Below the pieces are notes generated by a model, which had not been told where the DNA came from, did not search any database, and saw only the letters and a program-made list of their open reading frames with translations. Positions 1 to 12,120 of a stretch of 64,000 nt of DNA are shown in pieces (the stretch's first letter is position 1; every line of letters starts with the position of its first letter). The stretch comes from Tricholoma matsutake (Eukaryota; Basidiomycota; Agaricomycetes; Agaricales; Tricholomataceae): the NCBI GenBank assembly GCA_026075535.2, contig AP026546.1, positions 8,246,001 through 8,310,000 on the forward strand, given 5' to 3'. The position numbers and the translations under genes are program-made.

Positions 1-1
1 T

Positions 2-187
2 ATGCTTGCTGGCGCAGTGCTTGTGGTTGGTATCGCGATGGCGATCTATGGGACTCGAGCAGGGCGACGTTCTAGCGGTGGGTGGAACGGGTATGGAAGA
101 GCGTTGAGGGAATGGAGGAGAGTTGGGAGTTGGATTGGGGGTGCGTTGGTTGGAGCGGCGGATCAGATGGTGGATTTGAAGGATTGA
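2..187 (+). CDS. C-terminal end of a possible membrane protein (5' end outside window)
   Basis: An open frame runs from the window edge to a TGA at 185-187. Its first ~17 residues are hydrophobic (LAGAVLVVGIAMAIYG) and look like a transmembrane helix. A basic, glycine/tryptophan-rich tail of about 45 residues follows. The upstream part lies outside the window, so the first ATG need not be the true start and this may be the last exon of a larger gene. I do not recognise the family. The next ~225 bp up to 416 are non-coding and separate it from the convergent kinase gene. Confidence is low because the piece is short. Confidence 0.35.
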   Translation: MLAGAVLVVGIAMAIYGTRAGRRSSGGWNGYGRALREWRRVGSWIGGALVGAADQMVDLKD

Positions 188-416
188 ATATGAGGCCTAC
201 CCCCCGAAGCAAGTCAGATTAATTAGAGACTGGTTGAATACCAGGTTGTCGAAGATATAAGTACGAGCGTGATTACTAGTTCCTGAGGAATTGCAGGAAT
301 CCTCCTGGACTAGGAAAACTCAGGCATTGCCACTTTCAGTACACAAAATTCCTCGTATTTCCTCTGGGAATACTCCAGGAATAGGTTGGGAGGTGTAAAG
401 ACCTTAGAGCTATTCA

Positions 417-2498
<2,082 letters not shown>

Positions 2499-2690
2499 CG
2501 AGTGTTCAAGTAAGACTGCTAGAGCGTCTGTTTTTACGTGCGGGGTCGATACAAACAAACACGACACGTCTAGCCTTCACCTACGAAGCGACTTGTAGTA
2601 CAGCCCAGCTGAGGAGGTTGCCGAACACAACGATGGTGGCAAATGTTCTTCAGCTTCGATCGTCCCCCAATCTCCTAGCCGCATCCTCCA

Positions 2691-3836
2691 GTGGGCTTAT
2701 TTTTGGATGGGTACGTGGTACATAGTGCTGGTGTCATCTTTGGGCATTTTTCAATTGATCCACTTTGCGCTTTTCTAGGTGGCTTTCGTGATGTTGTGAC
2801 TCCCTCAACTCCTCGGTTTCTCTGGCGGACCGTTACTTCAAACATGGTTCAATACACTAAGCTTCGGACATAGTGCATGTAGCTACGTCCGCAGCCACTT
2901 CTAACCTCCAATCCCCCGAACCGACTCGCAACTTCCAATTCTGTTATGCCTTCCTTGGCATCTCAGCCCTCGTAACATATACCTATGGGATCTACGCACA
3001 GGTGCCCCCGTCGAGACCATTGATGGTACGCAGCTCAGCCTCTGGAACAGTACCTCCAACACTCTCGAAGTTGATGGGAGCAGTGGAGGTGGGCCAGAGC
3101 TCGGCCTCCTGTTCCTAGGAGACATCAACTACATCGAAGTAGGACCATGGCATGTCTTTCCATATGCGATCCACGTGCTTATGGTGTTCTCCAAGGGGAC
3201 GGGGCAATGCGTCCTGGACGTGCGGTCCTCGCAGTCGACCTACGGGTGATAGTTGTTCAGTATATCGTCGGGTGATGGAGGTGGTGGATGTACCATCGGT
3301 ATGGCGATGATGAGGCAAGAGAGCGTGGTTAGGAGGGAGCATGAGAGAGGAAAATGGGAGATTGTGAATGAGTTTATCGCTGGTATGTTCATCGTTTTGT
3401 TTGTGGTATTGAAGTCTTAACTTTTTTTGCCTGAATCTTTTCTAGCACATATCTCGTCGTGCGGACGTCATCTAGCTGCGTTCCTATGCAGCTCGCGGCT
3501 TGTCATTCATACGTGATTTCAACCGTGCTGCAAAGGAACGGGTAACAATCTACAACCCTAGCAATCGAAATTCAACTCAGCCTTCCGTGTTTCTCTTTCT
3601 CTTCGGCTCCATCCTCCACACTGACTATAAATCATACATTCAGGAACCTCAAGCGTGCACTGGAGCTGGCGAACATTGTCGGGGATTCACGGTATAAGCT
3701 GTATGAGGACTTTGTGAATGAGGACGGGTGGAAGTTAGGGGATTATCTGGGTGCGGTGATGCAGGCTGTCCTTGGAGGGTTGGATGGTGGTGCTTCAAAG
3801 TGTCAGACTCGATTTCTATGTGTCGCTGACTCTTGA
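2691..3836 (+). CDS. Unresolved multi-exon hypothetical gene, possibly degraded
   Basis: Several exon-like stretches lie on the plus strand, divergent from the kinase. Around 3014-3247 an open segment reads VETIDGTQLSLWNSTSNTLE and continues through LLFLGDINYIEVGPW. Around 3320-3381 a segment reads REHERGKWEIVNEFIA and meets a good donor (GTATGT). Around 3645-3836 a segment after a TTCAG acceptor reads LKRALELANIVGDSRYKLYE and ends in TGA. I could not join all segments in one frame with canonical splice sites, so the gene is either broken or needs transcript data. I do not recognise the family. Alternative: two short unrelated genes. Confidence 0.35.
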
Positions 3837-4064
3837 AATGTGTCGCACCTGCCGTTAATGTGTCAGTAATCGAAGTAAAACACCACCAACCATTCATGAT
3901 TTACCTCCTTTCCCTCTTTGGCTATTGTGCAGCCATTCCTGAACATACACATGCTACCATCCATGCTATGACTCCAACTGACCAATCCTATCCTCCTCCT
4001 TCATCCAAGCCTGAGTTTTCATATTCTTGCCGCTGAGTGATAGGAAATCAATGTCCTTTAAATT
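3837..4064. other. Intergenic boundary segment
   Basis: About 230 bp between the genic island and the repeat region. It carries irregular short repeats of the type TGTGTCGC/TGTGTCAG at 3793-3866. No gene or promoter could be supported. It marks a visible change from mixed, CpG-containing sequence to AT-rich sequence. Confidence 0.4.
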
Positions 4065-4911
4065 TTAGTTAAGAACCCGCTCTGATGTACGAAGAAGGTC
4101 AAACAAATTGATGCTAGTACAAGCCACCGCTTCAGGACCCTCATCAGCATACACTACATAAAAAATTCTTTGTTGATTTGCAGTAATGAATGCTGGAATA
4201 CGAAAGGCTTCATACTCTGCTTCATCTTCATTGAAGGACACAAAGGTCTCCCTCTGAAGCAGTTCTGGACGACGTTGATATTGGATAAGCTCTGTCTCCT
4301 GGAGTGAAACACGAGGCAGGTTCATAATCCTTTTTGACTTGAATGCGCGAGCAGCGAGGGTGGTGGGATAATCAGATGGCACAGGTTCGGATGAGCCGTG
4401 AATAACCACAGAGGGAGACTCGGGGAAAACATAAGGATATTGTTTGCTTAAGAAGGCATTAATAGGCATGCACCCTAGACCAGAACACAAGCACATACTC
4501 GAGCTCCACTTTTCGACGAATGAATTCCAGATAAACATGTTCTCTGTGTTCAGACACCTTTCTCATCAAGAGCCGGCACAAAAAGTACACTGCGTGTACC
4601 ACATGAAGGTGGCTTCAGAAAACAGTAGATTAGCACCATCACTGCATCGAACTTATACATAGCATACTCAAGCAAAGTTCTGCACTCCTTCTTGAGCACC
4701 TTCTCCGACTCTTCAATGTAGCAGTTGAATTTGTTGGCATGAAGCCCATTGGGTTTGAGTTGGCTGTGTATTCCCGGTGTGCTTTAGTACATCCTTCTAG
4801 ATCTCTACGCAAGACGGCTGAGTGTTCCTCGCAGGTCCTTTCATATCGATAGAGATCTTGGGATGCATTGGCAATAATAGCCTGCTCTGCGACTGTAAGC
4901 TTTTTCGGCAT
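4065..4911 (-). pseudogene. Decayed hypothetical gene (MPKKLTVAEQ... protein)
   Basis: Reading leftward from the ATG at 4911, the protein begins MPKKLTVAEQAIIANASQD, with charged, helical composition (RYERTCEEHSAVLRRDLEG). Near 4760 the frame must shift by one base to continue as LHANKFNCYIEESEKVLKKE. Further shifts are needed near 4560 (LLMRKVSEHREHVYLEFIRR). The last segment (4538-4065) is an open frame of up to 157 codons ending in LLRTSERVLN. Known family: none recognised. The start lies only about 10 bp from the end of the TA-flanked element at 4924, so the promoter has been displaced by that insertion. Repeated frame breaks argue for a pseudogene. Confidence 0.45.
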
Positions 4912-4923
4912 GATTAGATGGTA

Positions 4924-7174
4924 CAGTTGTGGACAAACAAAGTCAACTAATTTTAGTGACCGAATTTTGGAGGTTGGCACAAACATCTGGTGCCCTCAAA
5001 AACCATCCAAACATGTATAATAGAGCCTAACGAAGAGATTTCTATGAGCCAATTTCTCAATTTCGAAAAAAATTGGGTCAGGTACCTCAAAAATTTGGCC
5101 ACCCCCCTAAAAGAATCGGTAAAATCTTGAAAAATAGTGCATTCGACTCCTCTTGATTAGCTGTGTCTGATTCTGTAAAAATATTAAGGTTACGTGGGAC
5201 CTATCAGCCACAATAAAATAAATAAACTTTGCCAAATATAGAAATATTTGGCACTAAGCTAACAGGTCGACTCCTTTACCTCCTCTAAGGCTTACCTTGA
5301 CTTTTGGAAGGTCCTTGCACAAGGCCAGCCTCATAATTTCTCCTTCCTGAAATATAGTTAGAAATTTTTTGTGAAATATTATATTTGAGACTAAATTTCT
5401 ACAAACAGAAATTCAAAAAATTACCCATTAGAAATATACTTTGAAAATCAATATTTCTGGTTAAATTTCTCATGACATTTCAGTGTAGATACTGGAAGTA
5501 TTTCTGTAAGGTGATGTTTAACTTATCAATTGCCTGAAAGGCTTTCAGAAATTAGATCAGAAAGTTTTATTTTCTGGTCATGCTTTCTGATCCATAAAAG
5601 AATTTCTTTCTGGTTGGTCAAAGTCTGTGTGAAAGAGTGACTTTCACAAAGACTTTCAACAAGCCTTTCAGCAGCTGTTCAGTTTAACATTCTGGGAGCA
5701 GAAAGGCTGGCTTTCAATCTGCAGAAATAGTTTCAGAAAGGCTAGCTTTCAATCAACCTTGTGATTGGTATAGTGAAAGTAATAATTTCACATCAGGTTT
5801 TCAAGATTGCAAAAGGCAAACATTCTAATAGAGATTTCACCACCTTGAAATATTAAATTTCATGGGTGGGCACTAGTGGGCACTGCCTTTCACAAATTTG
5901 AAATTTAATATTTCTAGGTGGTGAAATCTTTATTAGAATGTTTGCCTTTTGCAATCTTGAAAACCTGATGTGAAATTATTACTTTCACTATACCAATCAC
6001 AAGGTTGAAAGCTAGCCTTTCTGAAACTATTTCTGCAGATTGAAAGCCAACCTTTCTGCTCCCAGAATGTTAAACTGAACAGCTGCTGAAAGGCTTGTTG
6101 AAAGTCTTTGTGAAAGTCACTCTTTCACACAGACTTTGACCAACCAGAAAGAAATTCTTTTATGGATCAGAAAGCATGACCAGAAAATAAAACTTTCTGA
6201 TCTAATTTCTGAAAGCCTTTCAGGCAATTGATAAGACATCACCTTACAGAAATACTTCCAGTATCTACACTGAAATGTCATGAGAAATTTAACCAGAAAT
6301 ATTGATTTTCAAAGTATATTTCTAATGGGTAATTTTTTGAATTTCTGTTTGTAGAAATTTAGTCTCAAATATAATATTTCACAAAAAATTTCTAACTATA
6401 TTTCAGGAAGGAGGAATTATGAGGCTGGCCTTGTGTTGAGACTGGCAAGGGGCAGATCAGAGGTGGGAAAACACCATTCCAAATGTCACATGATTACCAA
6501 CATGTCAACATGTGGCATTCTTAACATGTTTGGACCATTTGGTATGATAATGTTAGTTTTGGCCTGAGGTTGGTAGGTGTACTGGCATTCTACTAAGCAT
6601 GTCAATGCATGGAACCTTAGGATGAGAGCATGACTATTATCAAAATTTGTCACATTCTTAATCTATTTTTTCATTAATAAGTTGCTAGAGTAAGTAACTC
6701 TCTCTAAGCACCAGCACAGAATTTCAATAGCATTGTAGCATATTTTGGACATCCAAAAGCTATGTGAGAGGTCCAACAGTAGGCAACATTCTATGGTATA
6801 ATTTTTAGCCCTTTGGGGATCAAAAACTTAACCCCTGCAATTGTGTACATAATTTTCGGAAGGCAAATTATTTTGAACTCATCTGTCACATGAATATCTG
6901 TACCTAAGAGCACCCAATCACTCAAAATATGATTCTGTATCATCAATTACATACTATGTGATATAAATTTACTGCTTAGACACCCAAAAGGGGTACACAA
7001 TGTTGCGAAAAATGACACAAAAAGTCTGGCCACCCTAAAATGTCAGGGGAAAAAATTTGGAGGTATGTTTTCTGATGTATTTTGATGAGCTGAATCTGAA
7101 TCTGAAGTCCGTTTAGTGCCAAAAAATCCTGATCATGAGATATCAAATTAGTTGACTTTGTTTGTCCACAACTG
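4924..7174. mobile_element. Non-autonomous Tc1/mariner-like element with perfect 30-bp TIRs
   Basis: The first 30 bp (4924-4953, starting CAGTTGTGGACAAACAAAG) are the exact reverse complement of the last 30 bp (7145-7174). A TA dinucleotide flanks each end (4922-4923 and 7175-7176), the target duplication of the Tc1/mariner superfamily. No transposase is visible: the interior is AT-rich and non-coding, and about half of it is a second nested element (5318-6435). Without that insertion the element is about 1.1 kb, a MITE-sized derivative. It lies between two divergently arranged decayed genes. Superfamily assignment rests on the TA duplication and CAGT-type ends only. Confidence 0.8.
5318..6435. 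mobile_element. 1.1-kb foldback element: near-perfect ~540-bp inverted arms
   Basis: The left arm (5318-5860) and right arm (5901-6435) are reverse complements of each other with only scattered mismatches, separated by a ~40-bp spacer. The whole element could fold into a single hairpin. The ends read CACAAGGCCAGCC and its complement, and the flanks on both sides are TTG (5315-5317, 6436-6438), consistent with a 3-bp target duplication as in CACTA-type transposons. The arms are filled with TTTC/GAAA-type motifs (TTTCTG, CTTTCA, GAAAG) every 10-25 bp, which could be subterminal transposase sites. No ORF is present. Confidence 0.85.
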
Positions 7175-7177
7175 TAG

Positions 7178-7860
7178 TAAAAGACGTGGTAAATATAGGC
7201 AAACAACAACTGCCGTCTTTGGCACATGCTGGCGAGGTTCAAGATAACCATATCACTGGCAATCGTCCATTTGACAAAAATGGCAGCTCCCATACTATTT
7301 ATTCAACCACCTGTCCCAGTGCAAATACTTGTGTTTCCGCCAGCTGCATATTCGATATGCTATGACATCTTCACACAGATGATGCACCAAATGGCTGGAA
7401 TTCCCCTCGATGTAAGCCTATCTTTCTGATCATGCCAATGTATTGTTATTGAACATTCTCCTTAGCCAAGATTTACAGGCAGTTGAGACAGTGCCTTCTC
7501 GCTGCCGGATTTGCTTGTGATCAATACTCAGATTGGGTTCAACCATTTGTCACTCCAGTCCACACTAACAACACCATGATGGGTTTGGAGAACATCTTGC
7601 TGCTGAACAAACTGAGCTCAACTATGTGGTGACTTCACATGAACAGGTTAGATCAGCTGGCTTTCATGGATGTCACTGCAGATATAGTACTTGGTGGAAA
7701 CTTTTCAACACTACGAGGTCCTGTTCCTGCCAACCTGATAGTGCCTGTTGCTGCTGCTATTGTCCCGCTCCCAGGGCCCATTCCTCCAGGAGCTCCCTTT
7801 GCCCAACCAGTTGACAGCTATCCTGGTGGTGCTTCCAATCCAGCAAATTTCTTGATGTAA
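7178..7860 (+). pseudogene. Decayed hypothetical gene downstream of the TA-flanked element
   Basis: An open segment at 7226-7411 (MAAPILFIQPPVPVQILVF, then QMMHQMAGIPLD) meets a GTAAGC donor. After an acceptor near 7465 the frame continues KIYRQLRQCLLAAGFACDQY, then WVQPFVTPVHTN, and hits an in-frame TGA after SSTMW at ~7629. It resumes in the same frame as MNRLDQLAFMDVTADIVL and ends in a proline/alanine-rich tail at 7860. The in-frame stop and lack of an obvious start suggest a pseudogene. I do not recognise the family. Its 5' end was probably altered by the element ending at 7174. Confidence 0.4.
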
Positions 7861-8227
7861 TGGGTTTCCTTCTGTTGGGTCTGTTGTGAGGGCTCATCGT
7901 TGAGGAGATCAGTTATTGATGGTGCACAAAGTATGCCTCACACCCCAAGAGTTCCAGTGCTTTCTTTTGAATGATAGGGACTGAAGCAAGGGGCCTGCCA
8001 TCTTCTTATCAAGCTGTAATTTACCCTCCCCCCCCTATTCTGATTGGAGTCCAGTTATTCCAGTCAGAGTCCAGTTATTCTGGTTGGAGTCCAGTTATTC
8101 CGATTGGAGTCCAGTTATTCCAGTTATTCTGACCAGATTCCAGTTACTCCAGATGCTCAACTTAGAGTATATACCCTAATGGATAGTCAAATTTCAAGTC
8201 TTAAGTTGTCAAAGTGCCTACAAAATA

Positions 8228-8326
8228 TATTTGTGCAGAGTAAGGATTGAACTCAAGACATCTTGATTAGAGTGATCACATGACAAACCAAACACATGTG
8301 CTTAACCAATTGAGCCACAGGAGAAT
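8228..8326 (-). repeat. tRNA-like (SINE-type) module, left end of R1
   Basis: On the minus strand this reads like an internal RNA polymerase III promoter: an A box TGGCTCAATTGG (8306-8317) and a B box GTTCAATCC (8244-8252). The segment cannot form a clean acceptor stem, so it is tRNA-derived rather than a tRNA gene. It points outward, toward the 8014 end. A matching copy lies at 42702-42800 in R2. Confidence 0.65.
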
Positions 8327-8409
8327 TATTAGTTGGTAATATAAGGCTTATTCATGACACTCAAACTCACAACTCTAATTTTTTTTGAAGTAGTTAAGAT
8401 CAAAAAATT

Positions 8410-8700
8410 TTAATTAACCACATCCCTCACATTGAATGCGAGGGAGTGGGGATGATTGTGATTACATACATAAACAAAAAATCCTCCCTCTCACATCTTG
8501 TGAGAGGGAGTTTTATTTATATACATAAAAAGATAACCCCTCGCATTTGGTGCAAGGGGAGGAGGTAAAAACATGAAGAAAAAAAACCCTCCTCCACACA
8601 AAATGGGGGAGGGGGGACACAATACTAATAAATAATTAAAAGTACAAAAAAAATCCCTCCCCACACAAAGTGTGGGGGAGGGGGAGGGGACATGACCCCA
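8410..8700. repeat. Serial C-rich hairpin array of R1
   Basis: Five stem-loops follow one another about 60 bp apart, each a CCCTC-type run paired with a GAGGG-type run around a loop such as CACATCTTGTG or CACACAAAGTGTG. T- or A-rich linkers lie between them. Each hairpin has a different stem, yet all are base-paired. The same series occurs in R2 (42345-42620), and partly in R3 (36940-37075) and R5 (43518-43664). Confidence 0.7.
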
Positions 8701-8725
8701 CTGTGCTAGGTGTCAGTCATTCCAC

Positions 8726-9040
8726 CCATGATCCACCCCACGAGCAGTTGCTCGTGAGGCTGGGGGTGGGTGGTGCATTGTCATCTCCTATCCCTGCGCC
8801 TGGGCATTGTTCCATCCACATTCCACCCCATGAGCAGTTGCTCGTGAGGCTGGGGGTGGGTGGCTTGTCATTGTTGTCATTCCACCCACGATCCACCCCA
8901 TGAGCAGTTGCTCATGAGGCTGGGGGTGGGTGGTGCATTGTCATCATCTCCTTTTCCTGCATCTGGGCATTGTTCCACCCATGTTCCACCCCACAAGCAG
9001 TTGCTTGTGAGGCTGGGGGTGGGTGGCTTGTCATCGTTTG
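8726..9040. repeat. Tandem repeat with GAGCAGTTGCTC hairpins
   Basis: Four related copies of a CCACCCC-hairpin-GGGGGTGGGTGG block, arranged as a higher-order duplication (units spaced about 90, 70 and 93 bp). The hairpin cores at 8739-8756, 8829-8846, 8899-8916 and 8992-9009 differ in the stem but stay paired: CACGAGCA/TGCTCGTG, CATGAGCA/TGCTCGTG (one G-T wobble), CATGAGCA/TGCTCATG and CACAAGCA/TGCTTGTG. The flanking CCACCC and GGGTGG runs extend the pairing. Confidence 0.8.
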
Positions 9041-9639
9041 TTGCCATCGTCCCCTGTTGGGGTTTCTGTTTTTTTTTTTGGGGGGGGGGGTTTGGGTGCA
9101 TCAGTGCAATGTGGCACAATTATGGAGGTTGGTGGGTGCTTACTAGACAGGTATCCCCCTTCTGGGGTCTCCTGGCATCCCTCTGCACCCTCCTAGCCCA
9201 TGTCAACAGCCTCATATCCCATTAGAATGGGGAGGAGGGGATCAGGTGGGCATGGGCATGGGCTGCACATTTTTTGTTGTGGCAGGTCGTCCCAAGTAGT
9301 ATATAACCTAAAAAGCAATAAAATACAATTAGTTGATTGATAAAACAAAAAGAAAAAAAAGAAAAAAAACTTATCCATGGCCCAAATGACAGTTGCTGTT
9401 GTTTGGGCCCACGTTCCATCCAGTCAGCTCGTTTGAGGGTGGTGGTGATAGTGGGAGTGAGCGTGGGAGTGCTGGTGGCAGGTGCACACACAAGGAGGCA
9501 GCGTTGACCATGGTGGTGGTGGTTGTGAGCTGGCAGTCACATGTCACATGTCATGCAATGCATGTATGGTTACTATGCCCTTAATTGGGTAATAAAGGTA
9601 TTAAAGGGTAATGATGGTATTAAATGTATGTAGGAATAA

Positions 9640-9735
9640 AGACTTGGTAGATCAGTGGTTAAGCATGTTGTTCTGTGTGTAAACCCGTGTAGACCTAAGG
9701 TCAAGTGTTCAATTCTTACTGTATGTGAAACTTTT
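9640..9735 (+). repeat. tRNA-like (SINE-type) module, right end of R1
   Basis: Carries an A-box-like TAGATCAGTGG (9648-9658) followed by GTTAAGC, and a B box GTTCAATTC (9707-9715). It points toward the right end of R1. The equivalent copy in R2 (minus strand, 41010-41085) has a better A box, TAGCTCAGTGG. No acceptor stem is evident, so it is not called as a functional tRNA. Confidence 0.6.
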
Positions 9736-9850
9736 ATTTGGGAAAGCATGTGCATTCCAGTTAGTCCAGTGGGTTAGTCCATGCATTCTGGTTAATCCAG
9801 TTGTGATGAGTCTGGTCAGATTCTGGGGATTCTGGGTGTAAATTGGATCC

Positions 9851-11320
9851 TTAGTCCAACTGGAATTGTGCTGCATAGGGAAAACTACATACAGAAAAAA
9901 TTCCACCGGATTCCAGAAATTCCAGAAATTCTGGCCAGACAAAATGGAATCCAACCAGAATAGGTGGTGTAAAGTACTCAGTTGTTTGGGAAGCTCCCTG
10001 GAGGTTCCGAGATGGACTTGTAAGCAGACTCATCATCTGAATATCTGTTAATAGAAAAAGTGAAGTCAATAAACAAAAGATAATGAATCAAAATAGACTT
10101 ACCATCATTCCTCAATTCTTCCACATTGTTCACATTTCCCTCTACCATTTCATCATCACCATCTATTTACAATAATTATACAGTCTACATAAATTATATA
10201 GTACAAATCAAACTTACCATTCTCGGTGGCGGTGGCAGTGGCAGTGTTGGTATTGGTCATGTTGCCCTTGCCACTCTTCTCATTGGTGGTGGCATTAGTG
10301 GCAGTGGTTGTGGTTGTGGCAGCATTGGTGTTGGCAGTCATGGTTGTGGTGGTTGTTGCAGTGGTGGTTGTGGTTGTGGTAGTTGTGGCAGTGGTGGGGG
10401 TGGGGGTGGTTGTGGTGCTGCCCTTGCTGTCCTTCTTGTTGGCAGTGGCTTTCCTGGTGGTCTTGGTGTTGGCCATGGTGTCATCCCACCATTGTGGGCC
10501 CACTCGTTCCTGTCATTGGTCTTGCTGTTGCTGTTGGTCTTCATCTGCTTGTTGTTGTTGTTGTTGCCCTCATTGCCCTTGTTGCCCCTGCTGCTTGTTG
10601 TCTTTGTCTGTTCATCCTTGTTGTTGCTGTCCTCATCCTTCTCAGTGTCATCGCTCTCTTTGCTGTTGTTGCTGCCCTCCTGCTCGTCCTTGTTGTTGTT
10701 GCTGTTGCTGTTGCTGTCCTCATTGTCATCCTCATCCTCATCCTCATTGGTGTTGTTGTTGGCACCCTCATTTTCCTCATCATTGCCTCTGTTGTTGCTG
10801 CCCTTGCTGCTGGTCTCATCTGTTGAGGAGTCATCATCCTGGGCCTCAGAGCGCTGGGGCAGAAGGGTGGTGCTTGGAACCCATGGATGAGGGGGTGGAG
10901 CGACAGTGATGCTGCTCCGCTCGAGAGTGAGCTCAGTCCTATTTTTTAGATGTCAGTAAAAAGAGAAAAGAAAAATATTTGCTTACTTTGTTAGTGTAGA
11001 GGGCTCTGCCACAGCAGCGACCTCCTCGGCTTTGTTGTTCAAGGTTTTTCTGCAGCAGGAGAAGGTGATTAGAAAAGATGAGGGTGAGTGGGGGTTTCTC
11101 ACCTAGTGGACCCCCCATTTCCTTTACTTTTCTCTCCTTCCTCCTCCTCCTCCTCCTCCTCCTCTCCCTTTGCCCCCTTCTTCGCTCCTTTGCATTGTTT
11201 CTTGGCCATGTGGTTGTCGTCGACTTGTGACATGGCACACTTACAGGTGCCAGAGGGGGCTGGATCAGCCTTCTTGGTCTTGCTACAGGTCTTCGTGCCA
11301 GACGCACAGGTGTTGGGCAT
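9851..11320 (-). CDS. Five-exon low-complexity (Asn/Asp/Glu/Thr-rich) protein gene ending inside R1
   Basis: Exons on the minus strand: 11320-11103, 11049-10987, 10938-10218, 10162-10103 and 10044-9851, with GT-AG introns of about 40-70 bp. The start reads MPNTCASGTKTCSKTKK, followed by a run of nine glutamates; exon 2 gives KTLNNKAEEVAAVAEPSTL. Exon 3 is a long run of N, D, E, S and K (NNNTNEDEDEDDNEDSN), and with a +1 frame change near 10470 a threonine-rich run. Exons 4 and 5 (DGDDEMVEGNVNNVEELRND) join in phase. The final exon runs past 9979 into the R1 terminus, so the last ~42 residues and the stop codon are transposon-derived. No known domain. The frame change in exon 3 means it may be a pseudogene or need another intron. 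Confidence 0.5.
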
Positions 11321-11498
11321 GGTGGAGGTGTGGTTTGGTGGGTGAGGTAACAGGGGGTGGTGGCAAACTCAGTTGGAACCTCTCCAAGCCACAAACCCTG
11401 AGCTAGTGCAAGCTTTGGAATTTTCCATTTCTGATAGCCATTCTACATGGATTACAAATAGTATTACATTTGTAGTCAAGTACTGGACCACTATACTC

Positions 11499-11960
11499 TC
11501 ATATTTTATCACTAGATGTTTTGTGTTCTACCTGAGTTGTTCCAGAGGCTTTTAAGATGTGCAAGTGATTTTTTACAGCCTTCAATTGAGTAAGTTGATT
11601 TATCGGCATTAACTCACCACAAACTGCACAACCTGCTTCTTTGACTTTATCTCTGGTCATCTTCTGACATGCATCAGCAACAATATCCTGAGCGAGCATT
11701 TTGTTTAATGGATCAGGTGGAAACTGAAACTTATCATTGCTATCAACATTGTCTGCGTTGTCAGATATTGTTGTATTTTTTTCTGCCTCTGCCATTTTCT
11801 TAGCTTTAGAATGGTTCATCCAAGTTCTGGTTTTTTCTGACTCAGATGCTTCAATAGAAAATACAGTTAAAAATATATTACAATTAGGACACGAGTGAAT
11901 GTTTAATGCATCTTTTGCATTTTGTTTATTTGCATGCCCACCAAGATTAACACCATGCAC
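11499..11960 (-). pseudogene. Helitron helicase-like protein, N-terminal fragment
   Basis: The 153-codon frame contains NLGGHANKQNAKDALNIHSC, then FPPDPLNKMLAQDIVADAC and the cysteine motif CAVCGELMPINQLTQLKAVK followed by NHLHILKASGTTQ. From memory this arrangement is typical of the region upstream of the Rep/helicase part in basidiomycete Helitron proteins. Only this piece is present: no Rep HUH motif or helicase motifs follow on either side, so it is a fragment. It points away from the second Helitron fragment at 34895-35488. Confidence 0.65.
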
Positions 11961-12120
11961 CTTGGCTATTTTTCATATAGTGGCCATCGTAAGATGGGGC
12001 AATATATTTTGAAGGGGAATTCTGACATGAATAAACTGGCTTGAAGAATGATTAAGGGCACATACATCATTGACATGATCTGCATATTTGAATGTATTGT
12101 TACTAACGTCAAGCCAGTCG

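Larger units (their letters stand above)
8014..9979 (-). mobile_element. R1: palindrome-rich non-autonomous element (inverted paralogue of R2)
   Basis: The left end (CTGTAATTTACCCTCCC) and right end (complement of GAGTACTTTACACC) match the two ends of R2 (40762-43071), in opposite orientation. Order inside: an array of degenerate GGAGTCCAGTTATTC repeats (8035-8150), a tRNA-like module facing the left end, serial C-rich hairpins (8410-8700), a tandem block with GAGCA hairpins (8726-9040), an intron-like T-rich segment (about 9295-9372, minus strand) beside a GGCCCAAA palindrome, a second tRNA-like module facing the right end, and a terminal array of GGAATTCC-type repeats (9740-9965). No coding gene is evident. 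Unlike R2, no clear 8-bp duplication remains at its borders. Confidence 0.75.

Noticed and set aside
8726..9040. CRISPR array
   Set aside because: Repeats are unequal in spacing, spacers are similar to each other, and the host is a eukaryote.
8670..9225. Plus-strand ORFs with repeated HEQLLVRLGVGG
   Set aside because: Translation of the tandem hairpin repeat; variation between copies follows hairpin pairing, not codon position.
10126..10909. Long plus-strand ORFs rich in Gly, Leu, Val or Cys (up to 254 codons)
   Set aside because: They are complements of the Asn/Asp/Thr-rich minus-strand exon and of simple repeats; composition is extreme and no splice or start context supports them.
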